A stretch of 64,000 bases of DNA from Metabacillus flavus (lineage in GTDB: Bacteria; Bacillota; Bacilli; Bacillales; Bacillaceae), in the NCBI RefSeq assembly GCF_018283675.1, contig NZ_JAGVRK010000001.1:1240001-1304000 (forward strand). Direction: 5' to 3'. The notes under the pieces were generated by a model that was not told where the DNA came from, did not search any database, and was given only the letters and a program-made list of their open reading frames with translations. The stretch's first letter is position 1, and each line of letters opens with the position of its first letter. Below are positions 44,328 to 52,587 of this stretch, in pieces. The translations under genes and the position numbers were made by a program.

Positions 44328-45824
44328 TTACTTCAAAATAAAATCCCGTACCTCTTGATCCCGCCCCTTCCCAAAAGCAAACCCCACATGCCCATCCGGC
44401 CTTACCCAATAAACCGCATCCTGTTCAAATCCAGCCTTTGCTATCTCGGAATTCCACTCAAACTCAACCAGTTCAACATCTTTCGCAACGGCAAATTCCT
44501 GCAGATCCTGGCTGGCCTCCCCATACACATGAATCTGCCACTCCATGGACTTCAGCGGCTCATAGTTATCCCCACTATTTGTCTTCACCCAAGGCAATCG
44601 GTCCCCGCCATGAATGTATCCGGCTTTCCCATCGCTGATTTTGCTGCCTCTGTAATGAATCCGGGTTTGAGAGAGCAGGTTAAACGCTCTTTTACGTGCA
44701 TTCGATAACTTAAGCAGAGCTGGAATGACGATAGGGAAGAGGACCTTCCGGATTAGCTTGCTTTGAATGCCTCTGCCGACAAGCGGCTGGAAGGCCCTGT
44801 CGGTTGTGGAGACGAGCAGCCGTGCGAAAGCGATGCGTTCGGTTTCGTACGTGTCCAGAATATCCGGGTCTGCTTTTCCTTTCAGGACGGCGGCGAGCTT
44901 CCAGGAAAGGTTGACGGCGTCGCCGATTCCGGTGTTCATCCCTTGACCGCCGGCGGGACTGTGGATATGGCCGGCATCTCCTGCGATAAATGCTCTGCCT
45001 TTACGGAAGTGCTCACTGACGCGATGATGTACCCGATAGGTGGAGAACCAGTTCACATCGAGAATAGATAAACCAACTTGTTTTTCGACGATTGGCCGTA
45101 AGTTTTCAAACGAAAGATCCTGTGAAATTCTCATTTCTTTCGGTACAATTCCAACGACTCTCCTCATTCCGGTTGTCCGGACCGGGATAAACGCACAAAA
45201 TCCGCCTTTGTCGATGAACATATAAAATCCGTCTTTTTGAACCCCGTCATCTGCTGCTTTTACATCCGCTACATAAAACAACTCTTCGTACGTCCCGCCG
45301 GGAAAGTCGAAGTTCAGTGCTTTCCGGACCGTACTATGGGCTCCGTCGCAGCCGCAAATGTAGTCAAAACGAGCGGATTCCTCTTTGCCATGTTTTCTTA
45401 TCACTGCCTGAACGTTTTCTCCATCATCGGTAAATGAAATGAGCTCAGTCTCCCATTCCACTTCAAAACCCTGCTGTTCCAGTTTTTTGACTAAAAATTG
45501 TTCGTGAACATCCTGAGCAAGACTCAAGATAAAGGGAAAAGGACTTAGTCCAGCCCCTAAATCAGCCAGCTCAAGCTCAGCCTTTTCCTGGCCGTTTTCA
45601 AGGAGGTGGATGGATTTCATTTTGATTCCGAGTTCGACAAGTTCATCCGCAAAGCCGAGCTGCCGGTAAAATTCAAGTGTTCTGGCGTGAACGACGAGAG
45701 CGCGGGATGATTCTCCAGGGCCTTTGTTTTGATCAATGATACGGAAAGAGATTCCATGCCTGGCCAAACGGAGAGCAAGGACTAGCCCGGTTGGACCGGC
45801 ACCGGCGATTAATACTTGAGTCAT
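44328..45824 (-). CDS. FAD-dependent aromatic-ring monooxygenase
   Basis: 498 residues, PheA/TfdB/MhpA-like flavoprotein hydroxylase. FAD motif GAGPTGLVLALRLARHG near the N-terminus, the second motif CDGAHSTVRKAL, and GDAGHIHSPAGGQGMNTGIG for ribityl binding. Typically NAD(P)H plus O2 hydroxylation of phenolic substrates or antibiotics. ATG at 45824, eight bases after GGGAGG; the 72-residue upstream extension is not coding. Single gene here, about 5 kb from the hpa operon. Confidence 0.88.
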   Translation of the reverse strand: MTQVLIAGAGPTGLVLALRLARHGISFRIIDQNKGPGESSRALVVHARTLEFYRQLGFADELVELGIKMKSIHLLENGQEKAELELADLGAGLSPFPFILSLAQDVHEQFLVKKLEQQGFEVEWETELISFTDDGENVQAVIRKHGKEESARFDYICGCDGAHSTVRKALNFDFPGGTYEELFYVADVKAADDGVQKDGFYMFIDKGGFCAFIPVRTTGMRRVVGIVPKEMRISQDLSFENLRPIVEKQVGLSILDVNWFSTYRVHHRVSEHFRKGRAFIAGDAGHIHSPAGGQGMNTGIGDAVNLSWKLAAVLKGKADPDILDTYETERIAFARLLVSTTDRAFQPLVGRGIQSKLIRKVLFPIVIPALLKLSNARKRAFNLLSQTRIHYRGSKISDGKAGYIHGGDRLPWVKTNSGDNYEPLKSMEWQIHVYGEASQDLQEFAVAKDVELVEFEWNSEIAKAGFEQDAVYWVRPDGHVGFAFGKGRDQEVRDFILK

Positions 45825-46123
45825 TAATAATTCCTCCCTTTTAGCAGACATTTCAATAAACGGATGATGATTTCCTCTTTGGCTTAAGAATAGCATAGAA
45901 TAGCTGTTAAAAAGAGGGAATTCCTGATGAACAAAGAGGAGAATCGTATGATTGCAAATCTCCTGGTTTACAGCTTGTTTACAAACTCTGTCCAAATTGA
46001 TCTGTTTTTCTTTACGAAATCCTAATAAAGGATGGAACAATCGGCCCGTTCAACCATTGCCTATCCCATGCTTTAATTGTTAAGGGACTAACGTGTCCAA
46101 ATTAAAGGAAAGCAGGGAAAAAA

Positions 46124-48067
46124 GTGAAAGTTTTGCAATCCGTCCTCATATCTTTAGCGATACTTACAGGTACCAGTGTTACGCAAAGTTCTATTCCATC
46201 AGCTTCAGCAGCCGCTGTAAGAGACATTGTGATCAATGAAGTGGCTTGGATGGGTACAACAACATCTTATAATGATGAGTGGATCGAGCTTTATAATCCC
46301 ACCACAGCAGACATCAGCCTAAACGAATGGACATTAAAAACGGCAGATGGATCTGTAGCGATTTCTTTAACTGGCACCATTCCGGCTAAAGGGTATTTTC
46401 TTGCTGAGAGAACGGATGACACTACCGTTCCAAACATCACAGCGGACATAATTTACAGCGGTACCCTTGAAAATACGAATGAAACACTTGAACTATATGA
46501 TACTGCGGGCAATCTGGTTGATAACACTGGCAGCTGGTATGCCGGAGATAATACGGCGAAAGCAACGATGGAAAGAAATGATCCTGCTGTTGACGGGAAC
46601 AGTGCTTTAAACTGGAGCAGTTCCACCTATTCTTACAGCGGGGGATTCGGAACACCCAAGGCTGTGAATTCAAAATCAGTGAAAACAGAAGAACATTTGA
46701 ATCACGTGAGTGAAGATTTAAATGCCATTAATGTTTATTTTAATAAAAGCGCGCAACCGCAATTTGCTTCAGCAGGAAATGAAGCAAACTATAATGTAAA
46801 CCTTGAAAACCGTTTAATCAAACGGCTGAACAGTGCGAAAACGTCGATCGATTTTGCGACGTATGAAATTAATCTGCCCCGTGTAGTCGATACGCTGATG
46901 CAGAAAGCCGCTCAGGGTGTTCAAGTACGCGTTCTTGCAGATGCAAAAGATTCAGCAGACCCGGATTATGTTGAGCGCTATGAGACGATGCGTCTATATC
47001 TGGAGAGATTAGCCAGAGGAGCAGATGGGAAGATTGGTACGGGGGATGATGTGCATATTTTCTCTGATTCTCCGATGTTTGCTGTGGAAGATGCAGCAAA
47101 TAGATCAGCAAATGGACTTCCTTCCGATTTATCTGATATTCCGGTAAAAACCGTTGAAGTGGGAAGTGCTTTACAGTCTGGGCATTTATTTGTAAACGGG
47201 GAAGAAAAAGCTTCAAACAGCTATTATTCCCCTAATAACCAAATGCACAATAAGTTTGCGATTGTAGATAACACATGGGTGTTTACAGGAAGCTGGAACT
47301 TTACAGTGACTGGACTTTACGGGGATGAAGCAAATATGAGTCAAGGGATTTTGGACGGAAATCAGAATCATTCAGTAGAGTTTCATTCTCCTGAATTAGC
47401 TGGGGTTTATCAGACTGAATTCAATGAAATGTGGGGAAGCGGCACTGCTCAGCCGGCTCCGTCAGCTGCCAACTTTAACTCTAGAAAAACGGATAATACA
47501 CCACACGTATTAAACATTGGCGGAAAAAAAGTAGAAGTTTATTTTTCAGGCGGGGATGATGCACTCGGAAAACTGGTGAACCTAGTCAAAAATGAAGCCG
47601 ACTACAGTGCGTATTTCACCATTTTCGCATGGAGTGATCAAGCACTTGTCAATGAACTGAAGAACAAATGGGAAGGTTCCTATGAAGATCAGACAGGAAC
47701 ACTGACAGGGTTTGATGTAAAAGGAGTATTCGATTCAAGCTATTGGAACCAATGGTGGTCAGCAAGTGTTGAAATGCGCGGTGTCACCGCATCTCAGTCC
47801 AGTACAGATAATCCAAATATCCGCTGGAAAAATCCAGCACCTGTTTATCAGGATGCGGAATCCAGAAAGCTTCATGCAAAAACAATGATCATTGATGCGG
47901 ACACCTCAAGCGATCCGACGGTTGTGGCAGGATCGACAAACTGGAGTACAAACGGGAACAGTGAAAACGACGAAAATATGCTGTTCATTCATGATGCCGC
48001 CATTGCCAATCAATTTGTTCAGGAATTTAATGCGCGCTATACGAGTGCGGGAGGACAGGTGAATTAA
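46124..48067 (+). CDS. Secreted lamin-tail domain / phospholipase D-like protein
   Basis: 647 residues: a signal peptide (cleavage about residue 30 after ASA), a lamin-tail domain (about 33-150) with INEVAWMGTTTSYNDEWIEL, then two PLD-type domains with HxK motifs MHNKFAIVD (His375) and LHAKTMIID (His584), each followed by a GSxNW box. Probably an extracellular nuclease or phosphodiesterase; the substrate is not shown. GTG start after AAAGGAAAGCAGGG. Confidence 0.87.
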   Translation: MKVLQSVLISLAILTGTSVTQSSIPSASAAAVRDIVINEVAWMGTTTSYNDEWIELYNPTTADISLNEWTLKTADGSVAISLTGTIPAKGYFLAERTDDTTVPNITADIIYSGTLENTNETLELYDTAGNLVDNTGSWYAGDNTAKATMERNDPAVDGNSALNWSSSTYSYSGGFGTPKAVNSKSVKTEEHLNHVSEDLNAINVYFNKSAQPQFASAGNEANYNVNLENRLIKRLNSAKTSIDFATYEINLPRVVDTLMQKAAQGVQVRVLADAKDSADPDYVERYETMRLYLERLARGADGKIGTGDDVHIFSDSPMFAVEDAANRSANGLPSDLSDIPVKTVEVGSALQSGHLFVNGEEKASNSYYSPNNQMHNKFAIVDNTWVFTGSWNFTVTGLYGDEANMSQGILDGNQNHSVEFHSPELAGVYQTEFNEMWGSGTAQPAPSAANFNSRKTDNTPHVLNIGGKKVEVYFSGGDDALGKLVNLVKNEADYSAYFTIFAWSDQALVNELKNKWEGSYEDQTGTLTGFDVKGVFDSSYWNQWWSASVEMRGVTASQSSTDNPNIRWKNPAPVYQDAESRKLHAKTMIIDADTSSDPTVVAGSTNWSTNGNSENDENMLFIHDAAIANQFVQEFNARYTSAGGQVN

Positions 48068-48075
48068 GAATAATG

Positions 48076-48107
48076 AAGGATGCTTCTTCGGAGGCATTCT
48101 TTTTTTG
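48076..48107 (+). terminator. Terminator after the PLD gene
   Basis: AGGATGC / GGCATTCT with loop TTCTTCGGA (one G-U), then eight T. Confidence 0.7.
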
Positions 48108-48161
48108 TGGAAAAAGGACTGAAAGAGAGGGGGAAATAAACGGCATCCCCCATTTTTCGGA

Positions 48162-48527
48162 CTAAAGAATCAGAAAGAAATAAAAAGAGAACATCAAAAC
48201 AATGACGGCAAGCAAGGCAGAAACCAGAGTCACAATATGTTTGGAAGGACGAAAAGTCTGCTCATCGATTTGCTTTGTTTTCCTTCTATAATCAACAGTA
48301 GAAAAAAGTATTAGGAAAAATCCGCAAATAATGGAAAAAAGCCCAATGGCCACGGTTAGCATGTTTGCTTCAGGATTTGCTTTTTCCATAAAGTTGAAGT
48401 GGAGATTTGTTATTAAAAAACCGATTCCGACAATCGCGATTGCCGTCCGGACCCATGCCAGATAAGTCCGTTCATTTGCCAGGTGCTGCTGGATGTATTT
48501 TGAACTGATTGTTTTTTCTTTTTCCAT
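48162..48527 (-). CDS. DUF202 membrane protein (YidH-like)
   Basis: 121 residues, three membrane segments, with the family motif LANERTYLAWVRTAIA at the N-terminus. Function unknown. AAGGAG before the ATG. Confidence 0.87.
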   Translation of the reverse strand: MEKEKTISSKYIQQHLANERTYLAWVRTAIAIVGIGFLITNLHFNFMEKANPEANMLTVAIGLFSIICGFFLILFSTVDYRRKTKQIDEQTFRPSKHIVTLVSALLAVIVLMFSFYFFLIL

Positions 48528-48726
48528 TGGATCTCCTTAGAAATGAAGGTGTGTTGGATGAATTGGAGGAGTTTTGAAAATCTCCTTATTCCTATTGTGA
48601 GCGTCCATCTTTTCTTTTGCAATAGTGTTCCTTAGGCAGGATCCAATTTAAAATTTATTGCCCAATACCTGGAACTTACCTTAATATGTAAAAGCAGAGG
48701 TTAACCTGTTAATAAAGGAGAATCCC

Positions 48727-49275
48727 ATGAAAATAAAAAATCAAGATTTTGAGGTTAAGGGTCTTACATATTCGATTAGGTCTGCAATCATTGAAGATGC
48801 AAAGAAGTTGTCGGAAGTAAGGGTCCGTATTGATGGAGAGACAGAGAATTTAGACCGGGATAAGGGAGAGGGACTTATTAATATAGCAGGCTTTGAACAG
48901 CTGATCAAGAATGATACTGAAATGCCGAGCAATCTATTTTTAGTTGCCGTCGTAAAAGGGGAGATTGTCGGGTTTTCGAGGTGTGAAGGCAATCACTTGA
49001 AAAGATACTCTCACAAAGTAGAATTTGGAGTTGGCGTGCTAAAGGATTTTTGGGGTTACGGGATTGGAGAAAATCTATTAAAAGAATCGATATCCTGGGC
49101 AGACTCCTATGGTATAAAGAAAATGAATCTAAAGGTAACAGAAACGAATGATAGGGCGTTAAAAATTTATAGCAGACTGGGATTTGAAACAGAAGGAACT
49201 TTAAAAAAGGATAAGCTTTTATCAGACGGGAAATTCTACAGCACGATCATCATGGGAAGATGGAATGAGTCATAA
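48727..49275 (+). CDS. GNAT acetyltransferase
   Basis: 182 residues, RimJ/RimL-like. Acetyl-CoA motif GVLKDFWGYGIGENLL and the family end NDRALKIYSRLGFETEGTL. Substrate unknown. AAAGGAG before the ATG. Followed 26 bases later by a second acetyltransferase. Confidence 0.85.
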   Translation: MKIKNQDFEVKGLTYSIRSAIIEDAKKLSEVRVRIDGETENLDRDKGEGLINIAGFEQLIKNDTEMPSNLFLVAVVKGEIVGFSRCEGNHLKRYSHKVEFGVGVLKDFWGYGIGENLLKESISWADSYGIKKMNLKVTETNDRALKIYSRLGFETEGTLKKDKLLSDGKFYSTIIMGRWNES

Positions 49276-49301
49276 TACATAATAGGGAGATTAATAGAAA
49301 T

Positions 49302-50231
49302 ATGTCCAACATAACGATAAAAAGAGCTTCCTTATCGGACGCTGAAACTCTGACAAGCATCATGCAGGAAACCTTTGATGCAGAAGCAATAAAATGGCTG
49401 AAAGAGGAGGATAATATCATAGATTACAATATCCAGCCGCCAGGATATCAGTCCATTCATATGACGGAGTACAGTATTCGGGAGTTAGTCTATTACAAAA
49501 TTCTCGAAGATGAAAAGATAGCAGGCGGAGTGATTATGACACTTACAGGCAATTTGCACGCTAGAATTGATCGTATTTTTGTTAGCCCTTTCTTGCAGGG
49601 GAGGGGAATCGGATCAATCGCACTTAAATTTGTCGAAGAGGAGTTTCCGCAGGTCACATCATGGGAACTGGAGACATCCAGCAGGCAGCTCAATAATCAT
49701 TATTTTTATGAAAAAGCAGGTTTTAAAAGAGTGTATGAATCCGAAGATGAGTTTTGCTATGAGAAGCGTATAAATACGAATGATGAAACGGAAAAAGTAC
49801 AGAATCGGGATTTTTCGGGCACTTATTATGAAAGCTGCGGGATGGACGAAAGTGACTTCTTTAAGGTGAATTTAGCCGGAAGCTCCATCAGCAACAGCAA
49901 TGTGATGAACAGCCATTTCAGCAATTGCAATTTGAGCCAGTCCAAGTTTCAAAATATTAATTTCAGAAACAGTCTGCTGGCTGATTTGAATTTATCCGGC
50001 AGCCGAATCGATCACGTGACGATGGGCGGGGTTCAGTTTAAGGATACAAGCCTTGGTGAGAATCGGCTGTCTGTCACATTTGAACGGTGCGACCTGAATG
50101 GCAGCCGCTTTGTGGAGTGCAATCTGCAAGACGTGGAGATTCAGCAAAGTGATTTGTCAGGGATGCGGATTAACGGGGTTTCAGTGAAGGAATTGTTTGA
50201 TGCGTATGAGAGGAATGTAAAACACACCTGA
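49302..50231 (+). CDS. GNAT acetyltransferase fused to pentapeptide repeats
   Basis: 309 residues in two parts. Residues 1-155 are a GNAT domain (VSPFLQGRGIGSIALKFVEE, NNHYFYEKAGFKRVY). Residues about 168-295 are a pentapeptide-repeat beta-helix with many A(D/N)LXX-like units (NLAGSSISNSNVMNSHF, CNLSQSKFQNINF, CDLNGSRFVECNLQDV). Such helices often bind or mimic nucleic acid, as in Qnr/MfpA, or act as scaffolds. Role here unknown. No frame break lies between the two parts. Confidence 0.82.
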   Translation: MSNITIKRASLSDAETLTSIMQETFDAEAIKWLKEEDNIIDYNIQPPGYQSIHMTEYSIRELVYYKILEDEKIAGGVIMTLTGNLHARIDRIFVSPFLQGRGIGSIALKFVEEEFPQVTSWELETSSRQLNNHYFYEKAGFKRVYESEDEFCYEKRINTNDETEKVQNRDFSGTYYESCGMDESDFFKVNLAGSSISNSNVMNSHFSNCNLSQSKFQNINFRNSLLADLNLSGSRIDHVTMGGVQFKDTSLGENRLSVTFERCDLNGSRFVECNLQDVEIQQSDLSGMRINGVSVKELFDAYERNVKHT

Positions 50232-50248
50232 TTTTGGGTGTGTTTTTT
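50219..50248 (+). terminator. Terminator after GNAT-pentapeptide gene
   Basis: AAAACACACC / GGTGTGTTTT, then further T; overlaps the last codons. Confidence 0.82.
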
Positions 50249-50251
50249 CTA

Positions 50252-50515
50252 TGGGGGTGCCAGTCCCCTAAGATTTTACCGTGCTAAAGCTTCGGCACCG
50301 TAGCTGTGAACCTTTGGGACGTAAGGCTTTACACGCCATAGTCTCTGTCCCCTTATGCGGTGAAGGAGGACGGGACTGGCACCGTGCCAGTCCCCGAAAA
50401 TTTTACCGAACTAAAGCTCCGGCACCATTGCCGGAAGCCTTTGAGCCACAAGGGTTCACAGCCTGCAGTCTCTGTCCCCTTTTGCGGTGAAGCATGTGGG
50501 GACAGGCGCCACCAT
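50252..50515. repeat. Two further units of the ~147-base dispersed repeat
   Basis: Same unit as at 36880-37160, same orientation: GTGCCAGTCCCC, ATTTTACCG, CTAAAGCTCCGGCACC, GTCTCTGTCCCCTT, TGCGGTGAAG, GGGACTGGCACC. The unit junction is again a perfect palindrome (50372-50394, 11-base arms). It fills the gap between the fusion gene and the LysR gene. Confidence 0.7.
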
Positions 50516-50538
50516 CCCGCTCAGTCTAAGCACCCCGC

Positions 50539-51420
50539 TCAGTAGTTCCCCTCCCCCAAAAAAGTCTCCCGAAACCGCACCGCTTTCTTCGATAAGTACC
50601 GGTCCTTCAGCCAAATCAGCGCACAGTCTGATAGAAGTTCACTATTTTTAATAGGGACAGCCTTCAGTCCGCTATTTGGAAAGGATTGGAGTGTGGACTC
50701 GGGCAGGATAGCAACCCCGACGCCTTCCCTGACAAGTGACATCAGCATCGCTGCATCAGGGCATTGGCAAACAATTTTGGGCTCTAAACCTAGCTTTTGA
50801 AATTCGTTCACTACTAACTCAAATAGCCCGATTCCGCTGACCCGGTGAAGCAGCATAAGCGGCAGCTCGGCCAGATCTGCCATATCAATGGTGCTGTTCA
50901 TTTTCGAATGTTCGGGTACGACAGCGGCGAAAGGGTCTTTGGAAAGAGGGAGGCAGTCAAAATCGTTTAAGTCTAGAGGCAAGCGGACGATAGCCAGTTC
51001 AATGCTTCGGTTTCGCACATCCTCCGCTAGCCGGTAGGAATCTCCTTCATGCAGCCGAAACGAGACGTTCGGATACTGTTCACGAAAAAAGCGAATCCGC
51101 TCTGGGATATAGGAGAAGCAAGTTTTTACACAGCCGATAGAGAGCAGTCCGGATAAGCCTTCACCTGCCTCTTTCACCTCGGATACAGCGGCTTCCATTT
51201 GGAGCAGAAGCGAGTTCGCCCGTTCGTAAAGAATGGTTCCGGCTTCGGTCAGTTCCATTTTTTTGCCGTTCCTTTCCATCAGTAAAACACCGAGTTCTTC
51301 CTCGAGCGACTTAAGCTGGTAGCTTAGCGGAGGCTGGGCCATGTGCAGTTTTTTTGCAGCACGCGTCACTTGGCCTTCTTCTGCGATAGTACAAAAATAT
51401 CGGAGCTGTTTTAGATCCAA
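50539..51420 (-). CDS. LysR-family regulator of the hpa operon
   Basis: About 293 residues: an N-terminal winged helix (LRYFCTIAEEGQVTRAAKKL and AQPPLSYQLKSLEEELG) and a periplasmic-binding-like co-inducer domain. Divergent from the hpa genes, which is the classical LysR arrangement, so it probably controls them in response to an aromatic acid. TTG start at 51420 after GGGTGAG; the ATG at 51438 has no site. Confidence 0.87.
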   Translation of the reverse strand: MDLKQLRYFCTIAEEGQVTRAAKKLHMAQPPLSYQLKSLEEELGVLLMERNGKKMELTEAGTILYERANSLLLQMEAAVSEVKEAGEGLSGLLSIGCVKTCFSYIPERIRFFREQYPNVSFRLHEGDSYRLAEDVRNRSIELAIVRLPLDLNDFDCLPLSKDPFAAVVPEHSKMNSTIDMADLAELPLMLLHRVSGIGLFELVVNEFQKLGLEPKIVCQCPDAAMLMSLVREGVGVAILPESTLQSFPNSGLKAVPIKNSELLSDCALIWLKDRYLSKKAVRFRETFLGEGNY

Positions 51421-51477
51421 ACCACTCACCCTATCCATACGTTTTTTGTATCGATACTCTATTTTTTATGTATTTTC

Positions 51478-51487
51478 CATATATGGT
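51478..51487. promoter_or_regulatory. Palindrome in the LysR/hpa intergenic region
   Basis: CCATATATGG, a perfect 10-base palindrome about 60 bases upstream of the LysR start; a candidate LysR binding site. Confidence 0.35.
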
Positions 51488-51508
51488 AGCACATGTTAGA
51501 TTAATTTT

Positions 51509-51522
51509 GTAAGCGTTTTCAA
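51509..51522. promoter_or_regulatory. CcpA cre site upstream of the hpa operon
   Basis: TGTAAGCGTTTTCA agrees at every defined position with the cre consensus TGNAANCGNNNNCA. About 50 bases before the first hpa gene, so glucose repression of the pathway through CcpA is likely. Confidence 0.75.
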
Positions 51523-51573
51523 TTAAATCTGAAAACAAATTAGATCGGATGATAGTTTTACAAAAAGGAGAGA

Positions 51574-52506
51574 ATGCATGTGACTGGATATGAGGAAGTA
51601 AAAAAGAGATTAAGAGGATCCATTGCCCCGATTATCACTCCGTTCCATGAAGATGGTTCGATTGATTTTCAAACCCTTGAAAAACTGATTCATTGGCATA
51701 TTGAGAGCGGAAGCCATGGTATTTCTGTGACAGGAACGACCGGCGAACCGAGTTCTTTGACAGTAGAGGAACGCGTTCAGGTGATGGAAATCGCAGCAAA
51801 GGCGGTCAACAAAAGGGTTCCTTTCGTACCGGGTACAGGGTCGGCGAATCATGAAGAAACTCTTTATTTAACTAAAAAGGCTCAGGAGCTAGGTGCAGAT
51901 GCAGCTATGGTCATCGTGCCTTATTACAATAAGCCTTCACAGCACGCTCTTTACAGACATTTTAAAGTGGTGGCTGAATCTGTAGAAATACCAATCATCA
52001 TCTACAATATTCCGGGCCGGACAGCGGTTAACCTGGAAGTGAAAACGATGGCCCGTCTGGCAAAGGATGTGCCGAATATTATTGGTGCAAAAGAATCCAA
52101 TAAAGATTTTGAACACATTAACCGTGTGCTTTTAGAATGCGGAAGAGATTTTCTTCTTTATTCCGGTATTGAATTGCTTTGCTATCCGATGCTTGCAATT
52201 GGCGGAGCGGGCTACATCAGTGCTACAGCGAACGTCGAGCCGAGAAAAGTCGCGGATGTTTACAACGCTTGGAACGAAGGAGATATTACCCGCGCGCTTA
52301 ATCTGCATTATGAGCTGATGCCGTTAAATGATGTTCTGTTCAAAGACACAAATCCGGCACCGCTCAAGGCTGCTCTCGGGATGATGCACAAAATCAAGCC
52401 CGTGCTCCGTATGCCGATGGATCTTCCAACAAAAGAGCTTCAGGATGAAATCAGAAATGTACTGAAAGCGTACGTAGAACTTCCCGAAGAGGCAGGAACG
52501 ATTTAA
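51574..52506 (+). CDS. DapA-family class I aldolase (probable HpaI role)
   Basis: 310 residues, dihydrodipicolinate synthase / N-acetylneuraminate lyase fold. Schiff-base Lys173 in GAKESN, upstream TGTTGEPSSLT and the Tyr in YNIPGRT. As first gene of the hpa operon it most likely performs the pyruvate-releasing aldol cleavage of 2,4-dihydroxyhept-2-enedioate, the job done in E. coli by the unrelated class II enzyme HpaI. Biosynthetic DapA is the alternative but does not fit the context. ATG at 51574 or GTG at 51580 after AAAGGAG. Confidence 0.8.
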   Translation: MHVTGYEEVKKRLRGSIAPIITPFHEDGSIDFQTLEKLIHWHIESGSHGISVTGTTGEPSSLTVEERVQVMEIAAKAVNKRVPFVPGTGSANHEETLYLTKKAQELGADAAMVIVPYYNKPSQHALYRHFKVVAESVEIPIIIYNIPGRTAVNLEVKTMARLAKDVPNIIGAKESNKDFEHINRVLLECGRDFLLYSGIELLCYPMLAIGGAGYISATANVEPRKVADVYNAWNEGDITRALNLHYELMPLNDVLFKDTNPAPLKAALGMMHKIKPVLRMPMDLPTKELQDEIRNVLKAYVELPEEAGTI

Positions 52507-52522
52507 GAAAATTGGAGGAGGC

Positions 52523-52552
52523 CATGAAAAGATATGAAGACACAATCAAGTA
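52523..52552 (+). other. Nine-codon mini-ORF before hpaE
   Basis: GGAGGAGGCC is directly followed by ATG and nine codons (MKRYEDTIK) to a TAA. The best ribosome binding site in this junction therefore serves the mini-ORF, not hpaE. Could be a leader for coupling or a sign of a mutated start. Confidence 0.4.
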
Positions 52553-52587
52553 AGTCGGCTGCAGAGCATAAACAGCTCGAGGCTATT

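Noticed and set aside
51574-52506. Biosynthetic dihydrodipicolinate synthase (dapA)
   Set aside because: It has the fold and Schiff-base Lys, but the operon is purely aromatic catabolism; a pyruvate aldolase role fits better.
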